A stretch of 5,613 nt of DNA from Thermoflexales bacterium (lineage in GTDB: Bacteria; Chloroflexota; Anaerolineae; Fen-1058), in contig JAUQXD010001381.1 of NCBI GenBank assembly GCA_030834835.1, positions 1 through 5,613 on the forward strand, given 5' to 3'. Shown piece by piece: positions 1 to 5,589 of the stretch; the first letter of the stretch is position 1; every line of letters starts with the position of its first letter. Below the pieces are notes generated by a model that worked only from the letters and a program-made list of their open reading frames with translations, was not told where the DNA came from and did not search any database. The position numbers were made by a program, and so were the translations under genes.

Positions 1-2
1 TC

Positions 3-59
3 ACCCTGTTGTTCTTCGGCCTGTCCTATGGCTTCGTGAAGGTGTGTGAAAAACTGTAG
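3..59 (+). CDS. C-terminal tail of a small membrane ORF upstream of kdpF (5' truncated)
   Basis: An open frame enters from the left edge and ends at TAG 57-59, giving the 18-residue tail TLLFFGLSYGFVKVCEKL. It reads as the end of a membrane helix (LLFFGLSYGFV) followed by a short charged end (KVCEKL). Tiny one-helix ORFs with a similar FFxLSxxFVxxCE(R/K)L ending are, as I recall, common directly before kdpF or kdpA in several phyla, usually as unnamed hypothetical proteins. Its stop codon lies inside the kdpF ribosome binding site, so it is probably co-transcribed and translationally coupled with kdpF. It has no assigned function; a role near the Kdp complex is inferred from position only. 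The start lies outside the window, and the frame is supported by hydrophobic pattern and stop placement. Confidence 0.6.
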   Translation, partial: TLLFFGLSYGFVKVCEKL

Positions 60-65
60 GAGGAG
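58..65 (+). promoter_or_regulatory. Ribosome binding site of kdpF, overlapping the upstream stop codon
   Basis: AGGAGGAG is a near-perfect Shine-Dalgarno sequence just before ATG 68; the AGGAGG core leaves 4 nt of spacing. It supports a real gene at the 29-codon kdpF frame. Its first two bases are part of the preceding TAG stop, which suggests that ribosomes ending the upstream ORF reinitiate at kdpF. Confidence 0.75.
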
Positions 66-67
66 AC

Positions 68-157
68 ATGACTGCGCTTTATTTCATCGGCGGCCTGATC
101 GCGCTGGGTTTACTGGCGTATCTATTCGTCGCCTTACTTAAACCGGAGAAATTCTAA
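68..157 (+). CDS. kdpF: KdpF, small subunit of the K+-transporting ATPase
   Basis: This 29-residue frame encodes a single hydrophobic helix (about residues 3-24, from ALYFIGG to LFVALL) followed by the terminal KPEKF. The pattern is the classic KdpF form: one transmembrane span and a short basic tail ending near (R/K)PE(R/K)F. In E. coli the 29-aa KdpF lies in the membrane with KdpA and stabilises the complex without being catalytic. It starts at ATG 68 behind a strong AGGAGG site. Its TAA (155-157) shares one base with the kdpA ATG (157-159), a TAATG junction implying coupled translation. The length equals the E. coli protein. The call is confident from size, position and tail motif; it is easily missed by gene callers because it is so short. 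Confidence 0.93.
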   Translation: MTALYFIGGLIALGLLAYLFVALLKPEKF

Positions 158-1899
158 TGACGACCAACGGCCTGCTTCAAATCGTGCTCTATCTGGTCGT
201 GCTGATCGTGCTGGCCAAGCCGCTCGGCTCGTATATGGCCCGCGTCTATGAGGGTGAAACCACCTTTCTCGATCGTATCCTCGGCCCGATCGAGCGGCTG
301 ATCTATCGCGTCAGCGGCATCCTGCCCGAAGTCGAGATGAACTGGAAGACGTATGCTGTGGCGATGTTGATCTTCAATCTATTCGGCCTGCTCGTCGTGT
401 ATGGCTTGCAGCGCGTTCAACAAGTGCTGCCGTTGAATCCGCAGGGTCTGGGCGCGGTCTCACCCGATTCGGCGTTCAACACCGCCGTCAGTTTCGCGAG
501 CAATACCAATTGGCAAGGTTACGGCGGCGAAACGACGATGAGTTACCTGACGCAGGTGCTGGCGCTGACGGTGCAGAACTTCGTGTCGGCCGCGACGGGG
601 ATGGCCGTGCTGATCGCGCTGATTCGCGGCTTGCAGCGCAAGTCCGCGCAAACGATCGGTAATTTCTGGTCGGACCTGACGCGCACCACGCTGTACATCC
701 TGCTGCCGTTGTCGCTTATCCTGGCGATCATACTGGTGTCACAAGGCGTGGTGCAGAACTTCAGCGCCTATCAATCCGCGACGCTGCTGCAATCAACGGT
801 GGATGGCAACGGTGCGGCCGTGACGACGCAAATGCTGCCGATGGGGCCGGCTGCCTCGCAGATCGCCATCAAGCAGCTGGGCACCAACGGCGGCGGCTTC
901 TTCAACGTGAACTCGTCGCATCCATTCGAGAATGCAACGCCGCTGTCGAACTTCCTTGAGATGCTGTCGATCCTGTTGATTCCCGCCGCGTTGTGTTACA
1001 CCTTCGGCAAGATGGTGAAGGACACGCGGCAGGGTTGGGCGGTACTGGCGGCGATGACGGTGATCTTTGTAGCGCTGCTGGCGCTGTCGGTTGGCGTTGA
1101 ATATGGCGGCAATCCGGCCTTTGCGCCGCTAGGTGTCGATCAAACTTCGAGTGACGTGCAGCCGGGCGGCAACATGGAAGGCAAGGAAGTGCGCTTCGGC
1201 ATCGCCAACTCGGCATTGTGGGCCACGGCGACGACGGCGGCCTCGAACGGCTCCGTCAACTCGATGCATGACTCATTCACGCCGCTCGGCGGTCTCGCGC
1301 CGCTGTGGCTGATGCAGTTGGGCGAGGTGATCTACGGCGGCGTCGGTTCCGGCCTGTATGGGATGTTGGTGTTCGCCATCATCGCCGTGTTTGTGGCCGG
1401 CTTGATGGTGGGTCGCACACCCGAATATTTGGGCAAGAAGATCGAAGCCTATGAAATGAAGATGGCGTCGCTGGTCATTCTGATTCCGCCCATTGTCGTG
1501 CTGGGCCTCACGGCCCTCGCGGTATCGACCGAGGCGGGCAAAACGGCGATCTCCAATCCGGGCGCGCATGGTTTCAGCGACGTGTTGTATGCCTTCTCGT
1601 CGATGGGCAACAACAACGGCAGCGCGTTTGCCGGGCTAAGCGCGAACAATCCGTTTTACAACATTGTCGGCGGCATTGCCATGTTGCTCGCGCGCTACTG
1701 GCTGGCGATCCCGACGCTGGCGATTGCGGGTTCACTGGCCGCTAAGAAGATCGTGCCAACTGGCCCGGGCACGCTGCCCACGCACACACCGTTGTTCATC
1801 GCGATGCTGATCGGCGTGGTGTTGCTCGTCGGCGCGCTGACGTTCATCCCCGCGCTGGCGCTGGGACCGATCGTCGAACAGTTGATGATGCAAGGCTGA
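157..1899 (+). CDS. kdpA: KdpA, K+-binding and translocating subunit of the K+-transporting ATPase
   Basis: KdpA is the inner-membrane subunit that selects K+ from outside and passes it to KdpB; it belongs to the potassium channel superfamily, with four pore repeats. At 580 aa it is slightly longer than the 557-aa E. coli protein. All four filter regions are visible: NTNWQ at 116-120, GTNGGGFF at 242-249, SNGSVNSMHDSF at 363-374 and GNNNGSAFAGLSANNP at 484-499. Many hydrophobic spans fit the usual ten helices. ATG 157 is preceded by GGAG at 145-148 and overlaps the kdpF stop, making the start firm. The C-terminus (LALGPIVEQLMMQG) looks like a natural family end. Its TGA, however, lies inside the left arm of an inverted repeat (1892-1907), so a mobile or expanding repeat may have fixed the exact last residues. 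No frameshift or missing filter residue is seen. Confidence 0.98.
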   Translation: MTTNGLLQIVLYLVVLIVLAKPLGSYMARVYEGETTFLDRILGPIERLIYRVSGILPEVEMNWKTYAVAMLIFNLFGLLVVYGLQRVQQVLPLNPQGLGAVSPDSAFNTAVSFASNTNWQGYGGETTMSYLTQVLALTVQNFVSAATGMAVLIALIRGLQRKSAQTIGNFWSDLTRTTLYILLPLSLILAIILVSQGVVQNFSAYQSATLLQSTVDGNGAAVTTQMLPMGPAASQIAIKQLGTNGGGFFNVNSSHPFENATPLSNFLEMLSILLIPAALCYTFGKMVKDTRQGWAVLAAMTVIFVALLALSVGVEYGGNPAFAPLGVDQTSSDVQPGGNMEGKEVRFGIANSALWATATTAASNGSVNSMHDSFTPLGGLAPLWLMQLGEVIYGGVGSGLYGMLVFAIIAVFVAGLMVGRTPEYLGKKIEAYEMKMASLVILIPPIVVLGLTALAVSTEAGKTAISNPGAHGFSDVLYAFSSMGNNNGSAFAGLSANNPFYNIVGGIAMLLARYWLAIPTLAIAGSLAAKKIVPTGPGTLPTHTPLFIAMLIGVVLLVGALTFIPALALGPIVEQLMMQG

Positions 1900-1978
1900 A
1901 GGATGAAGGCGGAAGGAAGAAGATACCTACGGACTGCGACTACACGATCGGTGTACGTGCTTTTCATCCTTCAGCCTT
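1892..1978. repeat. Inverted repeat with 7-nt periodicity in the kdpA-kdpB gap
   Basis: AAGGCTGAAGGATGAA (1892-1907) is the exact reverse complement of 1963-1978, giving a perfect 16-bp stem around a 55-nt loop. The left side is on a strict 7-nt grid from 1894 to 1921: GGCTGAA, GGATGAA, GGCGGAA, GGAAGAA. The right arm holds two units on the other strand (TTCATCC, TTCAGCC). The loop contains a small nested hairpin, TACAC (1941-1945) and GTGTA (1951-1955). The left arm includes the kdpA stop codon, and the right arm ends 2 nt before the kdpB ribosome binding site. It shares an identical 19-mer (1899-1917) with the element at 4073-4120. In the transcript it could act as a stabilising or translation-modulating stem-loop; that role is inferred. 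Confidence 0.88.
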
Positions 1979-1980
1979 TT

Positions 1981-1986
1981 GAGGAA
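1981..1986 (+). promoter_or_regulatory. Ribosome binding site of kdpB, directly after the repeat arm
   Basis: GAGGAA lies 5 nt before ATG 1992 and fixes the kdpB start. Only two bases separate it from the right arm of the 16-bp inverted repeat, so folding of that repeat in mRNA could affect ribosome access. Confidence 0.7.
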
Positions 1987-1991
1987 TAACC

Positions 1992-4070
1992 ATGACTGTC
2001 CATACTCATACCAAAGCTCGACCGTTATTTGATCCCGCCATTGTGCGACGGGCGATCGGCGACTCGTTCAAAAAACTCAATCCACGCGTGCAGGTGCGCA
2101 ACCCTGTGATGTTCGTGGTGCTGGTCGGCAGCGTGCTGACCACGGGTCTGTTTATTCAAGCCGTGTTCGGTCAGGGCGAAGCGCCCGCCGGTTTCATTTT
2201 GGCCGTGTCGTTGTGGCTGTGGTTCACTGTGCTGTTTGCCAACTTCGCCGAAGCGATGGCGGAAGGGCGCGGCAAAGCTCAGGCCGATACGCTGCGCAAG
2301 GCGCGGCGCGACATCAGCGCGAAGAAACTGGCGGAGCCACATCACGGTGCGTCTTTAACTGCGGTATCGGCGGGCACGCTGCGCAAGGGCGATGTGGTGC
2401 TTGTCGAAGCGGGTGATTTCATCCCCGGCGATGGCGAAGTGATCGAAGGTGTGGCCTCGGTAGATGAAAGCGCGATCACCGGCGAAAGCGCGCCCGTCAT
2501 CCGCGAGAGCGGCGGCGATCGATCGGCGGTGACGGGCAGTACGCGCGTGCTATCCGATTGGCGGATCGTGCGCATCACGGCCAATCCCGGCGAGACGTTT
2601 CTCGATCGCATGATCGGCATGGTCGAGGGTGCGAAGCGGCAGAAGACGCCCAACGAGATCGCACTGAATATTCTGCTGGCGGCGTTGACCATCATCTTCC
2701 TGCTGGCGACGGTGACGCTGCTGCCGTTCTCGATCTACAGCGTCAATGCGGCGGGGCAAGGCACGCCCATAACGGTGACCGTGTTGGTGGCGCTGCTCGT
2801 GTGCCTGATTCCGACGACGATCGGCGGGCTGCTGAGCGCGATCGGGATTGCGGGCATGGACCGCATGATTCAAGCCAACGTGATCGCGATGTCGGGTCGC
2901 GCGGTCGAGGCCGCGGGCGATGTCGATGTGCTGCTGCTCGACAAGACGGGCACGATCACGCTGGGCAACCGGCAGGCGACGGCGTTTATTCCCGCCGATG
3001 GCACTTCGCCCGAAGCGCTGGCAGATGCTGCCCAACTCGCGTCGCTGTCGGATGAAACACCCGAAGGCCGCAGCATTGTAGTGCTGGCGAAAGAGCAATA
3101 TCGTTTGCGCGAGCGCGACATTCATGGGCTGGGCGCGACCTTTGTGCCCTTCACCGCGCAGACCCGCATGAGCGGTGTCAATCTCGATGGACGGCACATC
3201 CGTAAGGGTGCGGCGGATGCGATCGAGGCGTATGTGATCCAACAGGGCGGCAGTTATCCCGCGACGGTGCGCGCCAGTGTCGAGCGCATCGCCAAAGAAG
3301 GCGGCACGCCGCTGGTCGTCGCCGATGGCCCGAAAGTGTTGGGCGTGATCCAACTCAAGGACATCGTGAAGGGCGGCATCAAGGAACGTTTCGCGCACCT
3401 GCGCAAGATGGGCATCAAGACCGTGATGATCACGGGCGACAACCCACTGACGGCGACGGCGATTGCGGCCGAGGCAGGCGTCGATGATTTTCTGGCGCAG
3501 GCCACGCCGGAAGCCAAACTCAAGTTGATTCGCGAATACCAGGCCGGCGGCCGATTGGTGGCGATGACGGGTGATGGCACGAACGATGCGCCCGCGCTGG
3601 CGCAAGCCGATGTGGCCCTGGCGATGAACACCGGTACGCAAGCGGCGAAGGAAGCGGGCAACATGGTCGATCTCGACTCGAACCCGACCAAGCTGATCGA
3701 GGTGGTCGAGATTGGCAAGCAGCTGCTCATGACGCGCGGCGCGCTGACGACGTTCAGCATCGCCAACGATGTGGCGAAGTACTTTGCCATCATCCCGGCG
3801 GCTTTTGCCACGACGTATCCGGTGTTGAATAAGTTGAACATCATGGGACTGGCGACGCCGCAAAGCGCGATTCTTTCGGCGGTGATTTTCAACGCGCTGA
3901 TCATCGTCGCGCTGATTCCATTGGCGCTGCGCGGCGTGCGTTATCGCCCCGTCGGCGCGGCGCAGGTGCTGCGCGATCACCTGTTGATCTACGGGCTGGG
4001 CGGCCTCATCGCGCCCTTCATCGGCATCAAGATCATCGATATGGTGTTGGTGGCGTTGCGATTAGTCTGA
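1992..4070 (+). CDS. kdpB: KdpB, catalytic P-type ATPase subunit of the K+-transporting ATPase
   Basis: KdpB is the P-type ATPase subunit that hydrolyses ATP and drives K+ uptake through KdpA. At 692 aa it matches the family (682 in E. coli) with a constant offset of about 10 residues. Seen motifs: TGES at 163-166 in the actuator domain; IPTT at 273-276, the KdpB form of the TM4 ion-site motif; DKTGT at 317-321 with phosphorylated Asp317; F387, S394 and K405-G406 in the nucleotide-binding domain; [11 protein letters not shown] at 526-536 in the phosphorylation domain; and ANDVAKYF at 591-598, whose Asp593 and Lys596 match E. coli D583 and K586, the charged pair in TM5 linked to coupling. Ser166 of TGES matches E. 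coli Ser162, whose phosphorylation inhibits the pump at high K+, so that control may be conserved. ATG 1992 has a GAGGAA site. All key residues are present. Confidence 0.99.
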   Translation: MTVHTHTKARPLFDPAIVRRAIGDSFKKLNPRVQVRNPVMFVVLVGSVLTTGLFIQAVFGQGEAPAGFILAVSLWLWFTVLFANFAEAMAEGRGKAQADTLRKARRDISAKKLAEPHHGASLTAVSAGTLRKGDVVLVEAGDFIPGDGEVIEGVASVDESAITGESAPVIRESGGDRSAVTGSTRVLSDWRIVRITANPGETFLDRMIGMVEGAKRQKTPNEIALNILLAALTIIFLLATVTLLPFSIYSVNAAGQGTPITVTVLVALLVCLIPTTIGGLLSAIGIAGMDRMIQANVIAMSGRAVEAAGDVDVLLLDKTGTITLGNRQATAFIPADGTSPEALADAAQLASLSDETPEGRSIVVLAKEQYRLRERDIHGLGATFVPFTAQTRMSGVNLDGRHIRKGAADAIEAYVIQQGGSYPATVRASVERIAKEGGTPLVVADGPKVLGVIQLKDIVKGGIKERFAHLRKMGIKTVMITGDNPLTATAIAAEAGVDDFLAQATPEAKLKLIREYQAGGRLVAMTGDGTNDAPALAQADVALAMNTGTQAAKEAGNMVDLDSNPTKLIEVVEIGKQLLMTRGALTTFSIANDVAKYFAIIPAAFATTYPVLNKLNIMGLATPQSAILSAVIFNALIIVALIPLALRGVRYRPVGAAQVLRDHLLIYGLGGLIAPFIGIKIIDMVLVALRLV

Positions 4071-4072
4071 TT

Positions 4073-4120
4073 ATCAAGGATGAAGGCGGAAGGATGAGGG
4101 ATGAAGCCTTCATCCTTGAT
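4073..4120. repeat. Inverted repeat with 7-nt periodicity in the kdpB-kdpC gap
   Basis: ATCAAGGATGAAGGC (4073-4087) pairs perfectly with 4106-4120, giving a 15-bp stem with an 18-nt loop. The stretch 4078-4105 is four back-to-back heptamers: GGATGAA, GGCGGAA, GGATGAG, GGATGAA. Bases 4076-4094 are identical to the 19-mer at 1899-1917 in the preceding gap, so both elements are one family, although this one is more compact and differs beyond the shared core. It begins 2 nt after the kdpB stop and fills most of the gap. No run of T follows, so it is not a typical intrinsic terminator. It is probably a dispersed element of this genome that folds in the mRNA. Confidence 0.9.
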
Positions 4121-4126
4121 CCTTGT

Positions 4127-4133
4127 AAAGAGG
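4127..4133 (+). promoter_or_regulatory. Ribosome binding site that sets the kdpC start at 4140
   Basis: AAAGAGG with 6 nt of spacing precedes ATG 4140. An in-frame ATG at 4101 also exists, but it lies inside the repeat loop without a dedicated ribosome site and would add 13 residues encoded by repeat DNA. The site therefore decides for 4140. Confidence 0.75.
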
Positions 4134-4139
4134 TTCGAC

Positions 4140-4736
4140 ATGCTTACACATCTTCGCCCGGCCTTAGTTTCATTGCTATTGTTGACGCTGCTCACGGGCA
4201 TTGCCTATCCCTTGCTCATGACGGGCATCGCGCAGGTAGTCTTTCCGCGACAGGCTAACGGCAGTTTGATCGCTCAGAACGGGCAAGTCGTCGGCTCATC
4301 GTTGATCGGCCAGTCGTTCGACGATCCCAAGTATTTCTGGGGCCGCTTGTCGGCGACGGGCACGTTTCCTTACAACGCTTTCAATGCAGAGAAGCTAACT
4401 GCGTCATCCGGCTCGAATTATGGCCCGCTCAACCCGGCGTTGATAGAGATGGTGCAAGGCCGCATCGCTGCGCTGAAAGCGGCTGATCCGACGAACACCA
4501 AACCGATTCCGATCGATCTAGTGACGGCCTCAGCCAGCGGACTCGATCCGCACATCAGCCCGGCGGCGGCCGCCTACCAACTCGATCGGGTGGCACGCGC
4601 CCGCGGACTTAACGCAACCGTGGTGAAGCAGCTGATCGATCAACACACGCAAGGCCGCGATCTGGGCATGCTGGGCGAACCGCGCGTCAACGTACTGGAA
4701 CTCAATCTGGCGTTGGATGGACTCAACACGCCATAG
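4140..4736 (+). CDS. kdpC: KdpC, accessory subunit of the K+-transporting ATPase
   Basis: KdpC is anchored by one N-terminal helix, with the rest outside the cytoplasmic membrane; it is needed for assembly and function of KdpFABC. At 198 aa it is close to the E. coli length of 190. An N-terminal span (about residues 9-30) is followed by the family motifs: GSSLIGQSF at 52-60, KYFWGRLSA at 64-72, [10 protein letters not shown] at 90-99, [14 protein letters not shown] at 128-141, and [14 protein letters not shown] at 179-192 near the C-terminus. The chosen start gives [15 protein letters not shown], a normal KdpC beginning with a few residues before the helix. The upstream in-frame ATG at 4101 is rejected because its 13 residues come from the intergenic repeat. 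It lies 69 nt after kdpB and belongs to the same operon. Confidence 0.97.
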   Translation: MLTHLRPALVSLLLLTLLTGIAYPLLMTGIAQVVFPRQANGSLIAQNGQVVGSSLIGQSFDDPKYFWGRLSATGTFPYNAFNAEKLTASSGSNYGPLNPALIEMVQGRIAALKAADPTNTKPIPIDLVTASASGLDPHISPAAAAYQLDRVARARGLNATVVKQLIDQHTQGRDLGMLGEPRVNVLELNLALDGLNTP

Positions 4737-4758
4737 CTAACCACATGCCTGCATGCAA

Positions 4759-4813
4759 ACCGCGAAGTCGCAAAGCCACTAAGGTCCTCTTCGCGCCTTT
4801 GCGTCTTTGCGGT
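4759..4813. repeat. Imperfect inverted repeat of the CGCAAAG type in the kdpC-kdpD-like gap
   Basis: ACCGCGAAGTCGCAAAG (4759-4775) pairs with 4797-4813 at 15 of 17 positions, with a 21-nt loop. The right side shows an 8-nt period from 4793: GCGCCTTT, GCGTCTTT, GCGGTGAA. It differs in sequence and period from the two elements earlier in the operon. From memory, repeats reading roughly CGCAAAGGCGCAAAG are abundant between genes in several environmental bacterial phyla; a count in the source genome would settle this. It takes up about half of the 105-nt gap, and the ribosome site of the next gene begins 14 nt later. It has no T tract, so it is unlikely to be an intrinsic terminator. Confidence 0.82.
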
Positions 4814-4827
4814 GAACCTTCATTCTC

Positions 4828-4834
4828 AAGGGAA
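4828..4834 (+). promoter_or_regulatory. Ribosome binding site that sets the kdpD-like start at 4842
   Basis: AAGGGAA lies 7 nt before ATG 4842. An in-frame GTG at 4812 falls in the repeat arm and lacks such a site. The protein from 4842 begins MRIPKLTF and soon enters its first helix, which favours this start. Confidence 0.65.
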
Positions 4835-4841
4835 ACACATC

Positions 4842-5555
4842 ATGCGAATTCCAAAACTGACCTTTACGATCGACATGTTCGTCGAGTGTGTGGAAGCGGC
4901 GTTCATCGTGCTTGCAACGACAGCGCTGATGTTTTACATCGGGCGCGACACGCTGGGTGAAGGCGTGATCGCGCTGGTCTACCTCGTGCCGATCAGCTGG
5001 AGCACCACGCGCTGGGGACAGGGGCCGGGTGCCTGCGCGGCCGTTATCGCGTTTCTGTGCTTCAATTTTTTCTTCATCCCGCCATTCTTCACGTTTGTGG
5101 TCGGCGGCCTGGAGGGCTGTCTGTTGCTGATCATCTTCCTGGCGGTGGCGCTGATCGTCATCGGTCGCATCCAATACGGCCTGACACAGGCTAAAGCGCG
5201 TGAGCGTGAAGCGGTCTTCATGTATGAATTAAGCACCGCCCTGGCCGCAGCCCGCAATCCCGAAATTGCGGCCCGCACGCTGGCGCGGCATTTGCAACAA
5301 CTCTATCAGGCCCGGCTGGTGCGGGTGATACTTCAGCCAGACGATCAGTCCGTAACAATCGATGTGCCAACAACCATATCGGAGACCCGCCAACCTGATC
5401 TGATTGTGCCGCTCCTGGCAGCGCGCAGCCTGGTCGGCGAAGTCTGTCTGTGGCGAGGCCACTCACCCTTACCCCACGCCGAGAATCGCCTGATTCAAAA
5501 CTTTGCCATCCAGACCGCCAACGCACTGGAACGACTGCGCGTGCCGGCGGTCTGA
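4842..5555 (+). CDS. Truncated KdpD-like protein: DUF4118 membrane region plus GAF-like domain, no kinase
   Basis: This 237-aa protein matches the middle of the KdpD sensor kinase. Four hydrophobic spans lie at about residues 15-33, 41-57, 62-79 and 90-109, and FNFFFIPPFFTF at 74-85 matches the conserved FNFFF-P-P-xFTF stretch of the KdpD membrane domain (DUF4118). A charged linker (AKAREREAVFMYELS, 117-131) leads to a GAF-like domain at about 128-232, ending in a helix (QTANALERLR) of the type that leads into HisKA in KdpD. The protein stops there: it has no HisKA or HATPase domain and no N-terminal KdpD domain with Walker A and USP parts (E. coli KdpD has 894 residues). It follows kdpC in the same direction. 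It may be a stand-alone sensing module, half of a split KdpD, or a remnant. The clean reading frame, good ribosome site and natural domain borders favour a real gene. Confidence 0.85.
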   Translation: MRIPKLTFTIDMFVECVEAAFIVLATTALMFYIGRDTLGEGVIALVYLVPISWSTTRWGQGPGACAAVIAFLCFNFFFIPPFFTFVVGGLEGCLLLIIFLAVALIVIGRIQYGLTQAKAREREAVFMYELSTALAAARNPEIAARTLARHLQQLYQARLVRVILQPDDQSVTIDVPTTISETRQPDLIVPLLAARSLVGEVCLWRGHSPLPHAENRLIQNFAIQTANALERLRVPAV

Positions 5556-5575
5556 ACGATCACGCCGGGCAATCG

Positions 5576-5584
5576 TGCTAGAAT
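5576..5584 (+). promoter_or_regulatory. Possible extended -10 promoter element
   Basis: TGCTAGAAT reads as an extended -10 (TG, one base, TAGAAT), 21 nt after the kdpD-like stop. No convincing -35 is seen at the usual distance. The hexamer ends 5 nt before an ATG at 5590, which is the geometry of a leaderless transcript. It is a single short motif, so chance is a real alternative. Confidence 0.35.
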
Positions 5585-5589
5585 ATCAA

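Noticed and set aside
1..157. Operon promoter or c-di-AMP/K+ riboswitch before kdpF
   Set aside because: The upstream region in the window is coding sequence up to the kdpF ribosome site, leaving no room for a leader; any such element must lie outside the window.
1963..1980. Intrinsic terminator after kdpA (16-bp stem followed by TTTT)
   Set aside because: The loop is 55 nt and the T run only four bases, inside an operon whose next gene starts 12 nt later. Partial attenuation cannot be excluded.
2516..2525. CGATCGATCG palindrome in kdpB
   Set aside because: It encodes ordinary KdpB sequence, GATC words are frequent throughout these genes, and no exact HIP1-type GCGATCGC sites were noticed.
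3254..3904. Second antisense open frame (216 codons) across kdpB
   Set aside because: Low-complexity, rich in S, A, P and I, no motif, and fully covered by conserved KdpB coding sequence.
2550..3980. Long antisense open frame (476 codons) on the minus strand across kdpB
   Set aside because: It lies wholly inside a well-supported kdpB. Its product is dominated by R, H, D and Q with no recognisable domain, as expected for the complement of a GC-rich gene.
4817..4831. CCTTCATTCTCAAGG as a decayed third copy of the GGATGAA-type arm
   Set aside because: It resembles 4107-4119 only over a few bases and has no partner arm nearby; chance similarity is sufficient.
4812..4841. GTG 4812 as start of the kdpD-like gene
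   Set aside because: It falls in the inverted-repeat arm and lacks a ribosome site, whereas ATG 4842 has AAGGGAA upstream.
4745..4960. 71-codon + strand frame running from the kdpC-kdpD-like gap into the kdpD-like gene
   Set aside because: Its first half is repeat DNA, its second half is out of frame with a convincing membrane protein, and it has no ribosome site.
5556..5576. Terminator after the kdpD-like gene (ACGAT and ATCGT arms)
   Set aside because: Only five base pairs with an 11-nt loop and no T tract.
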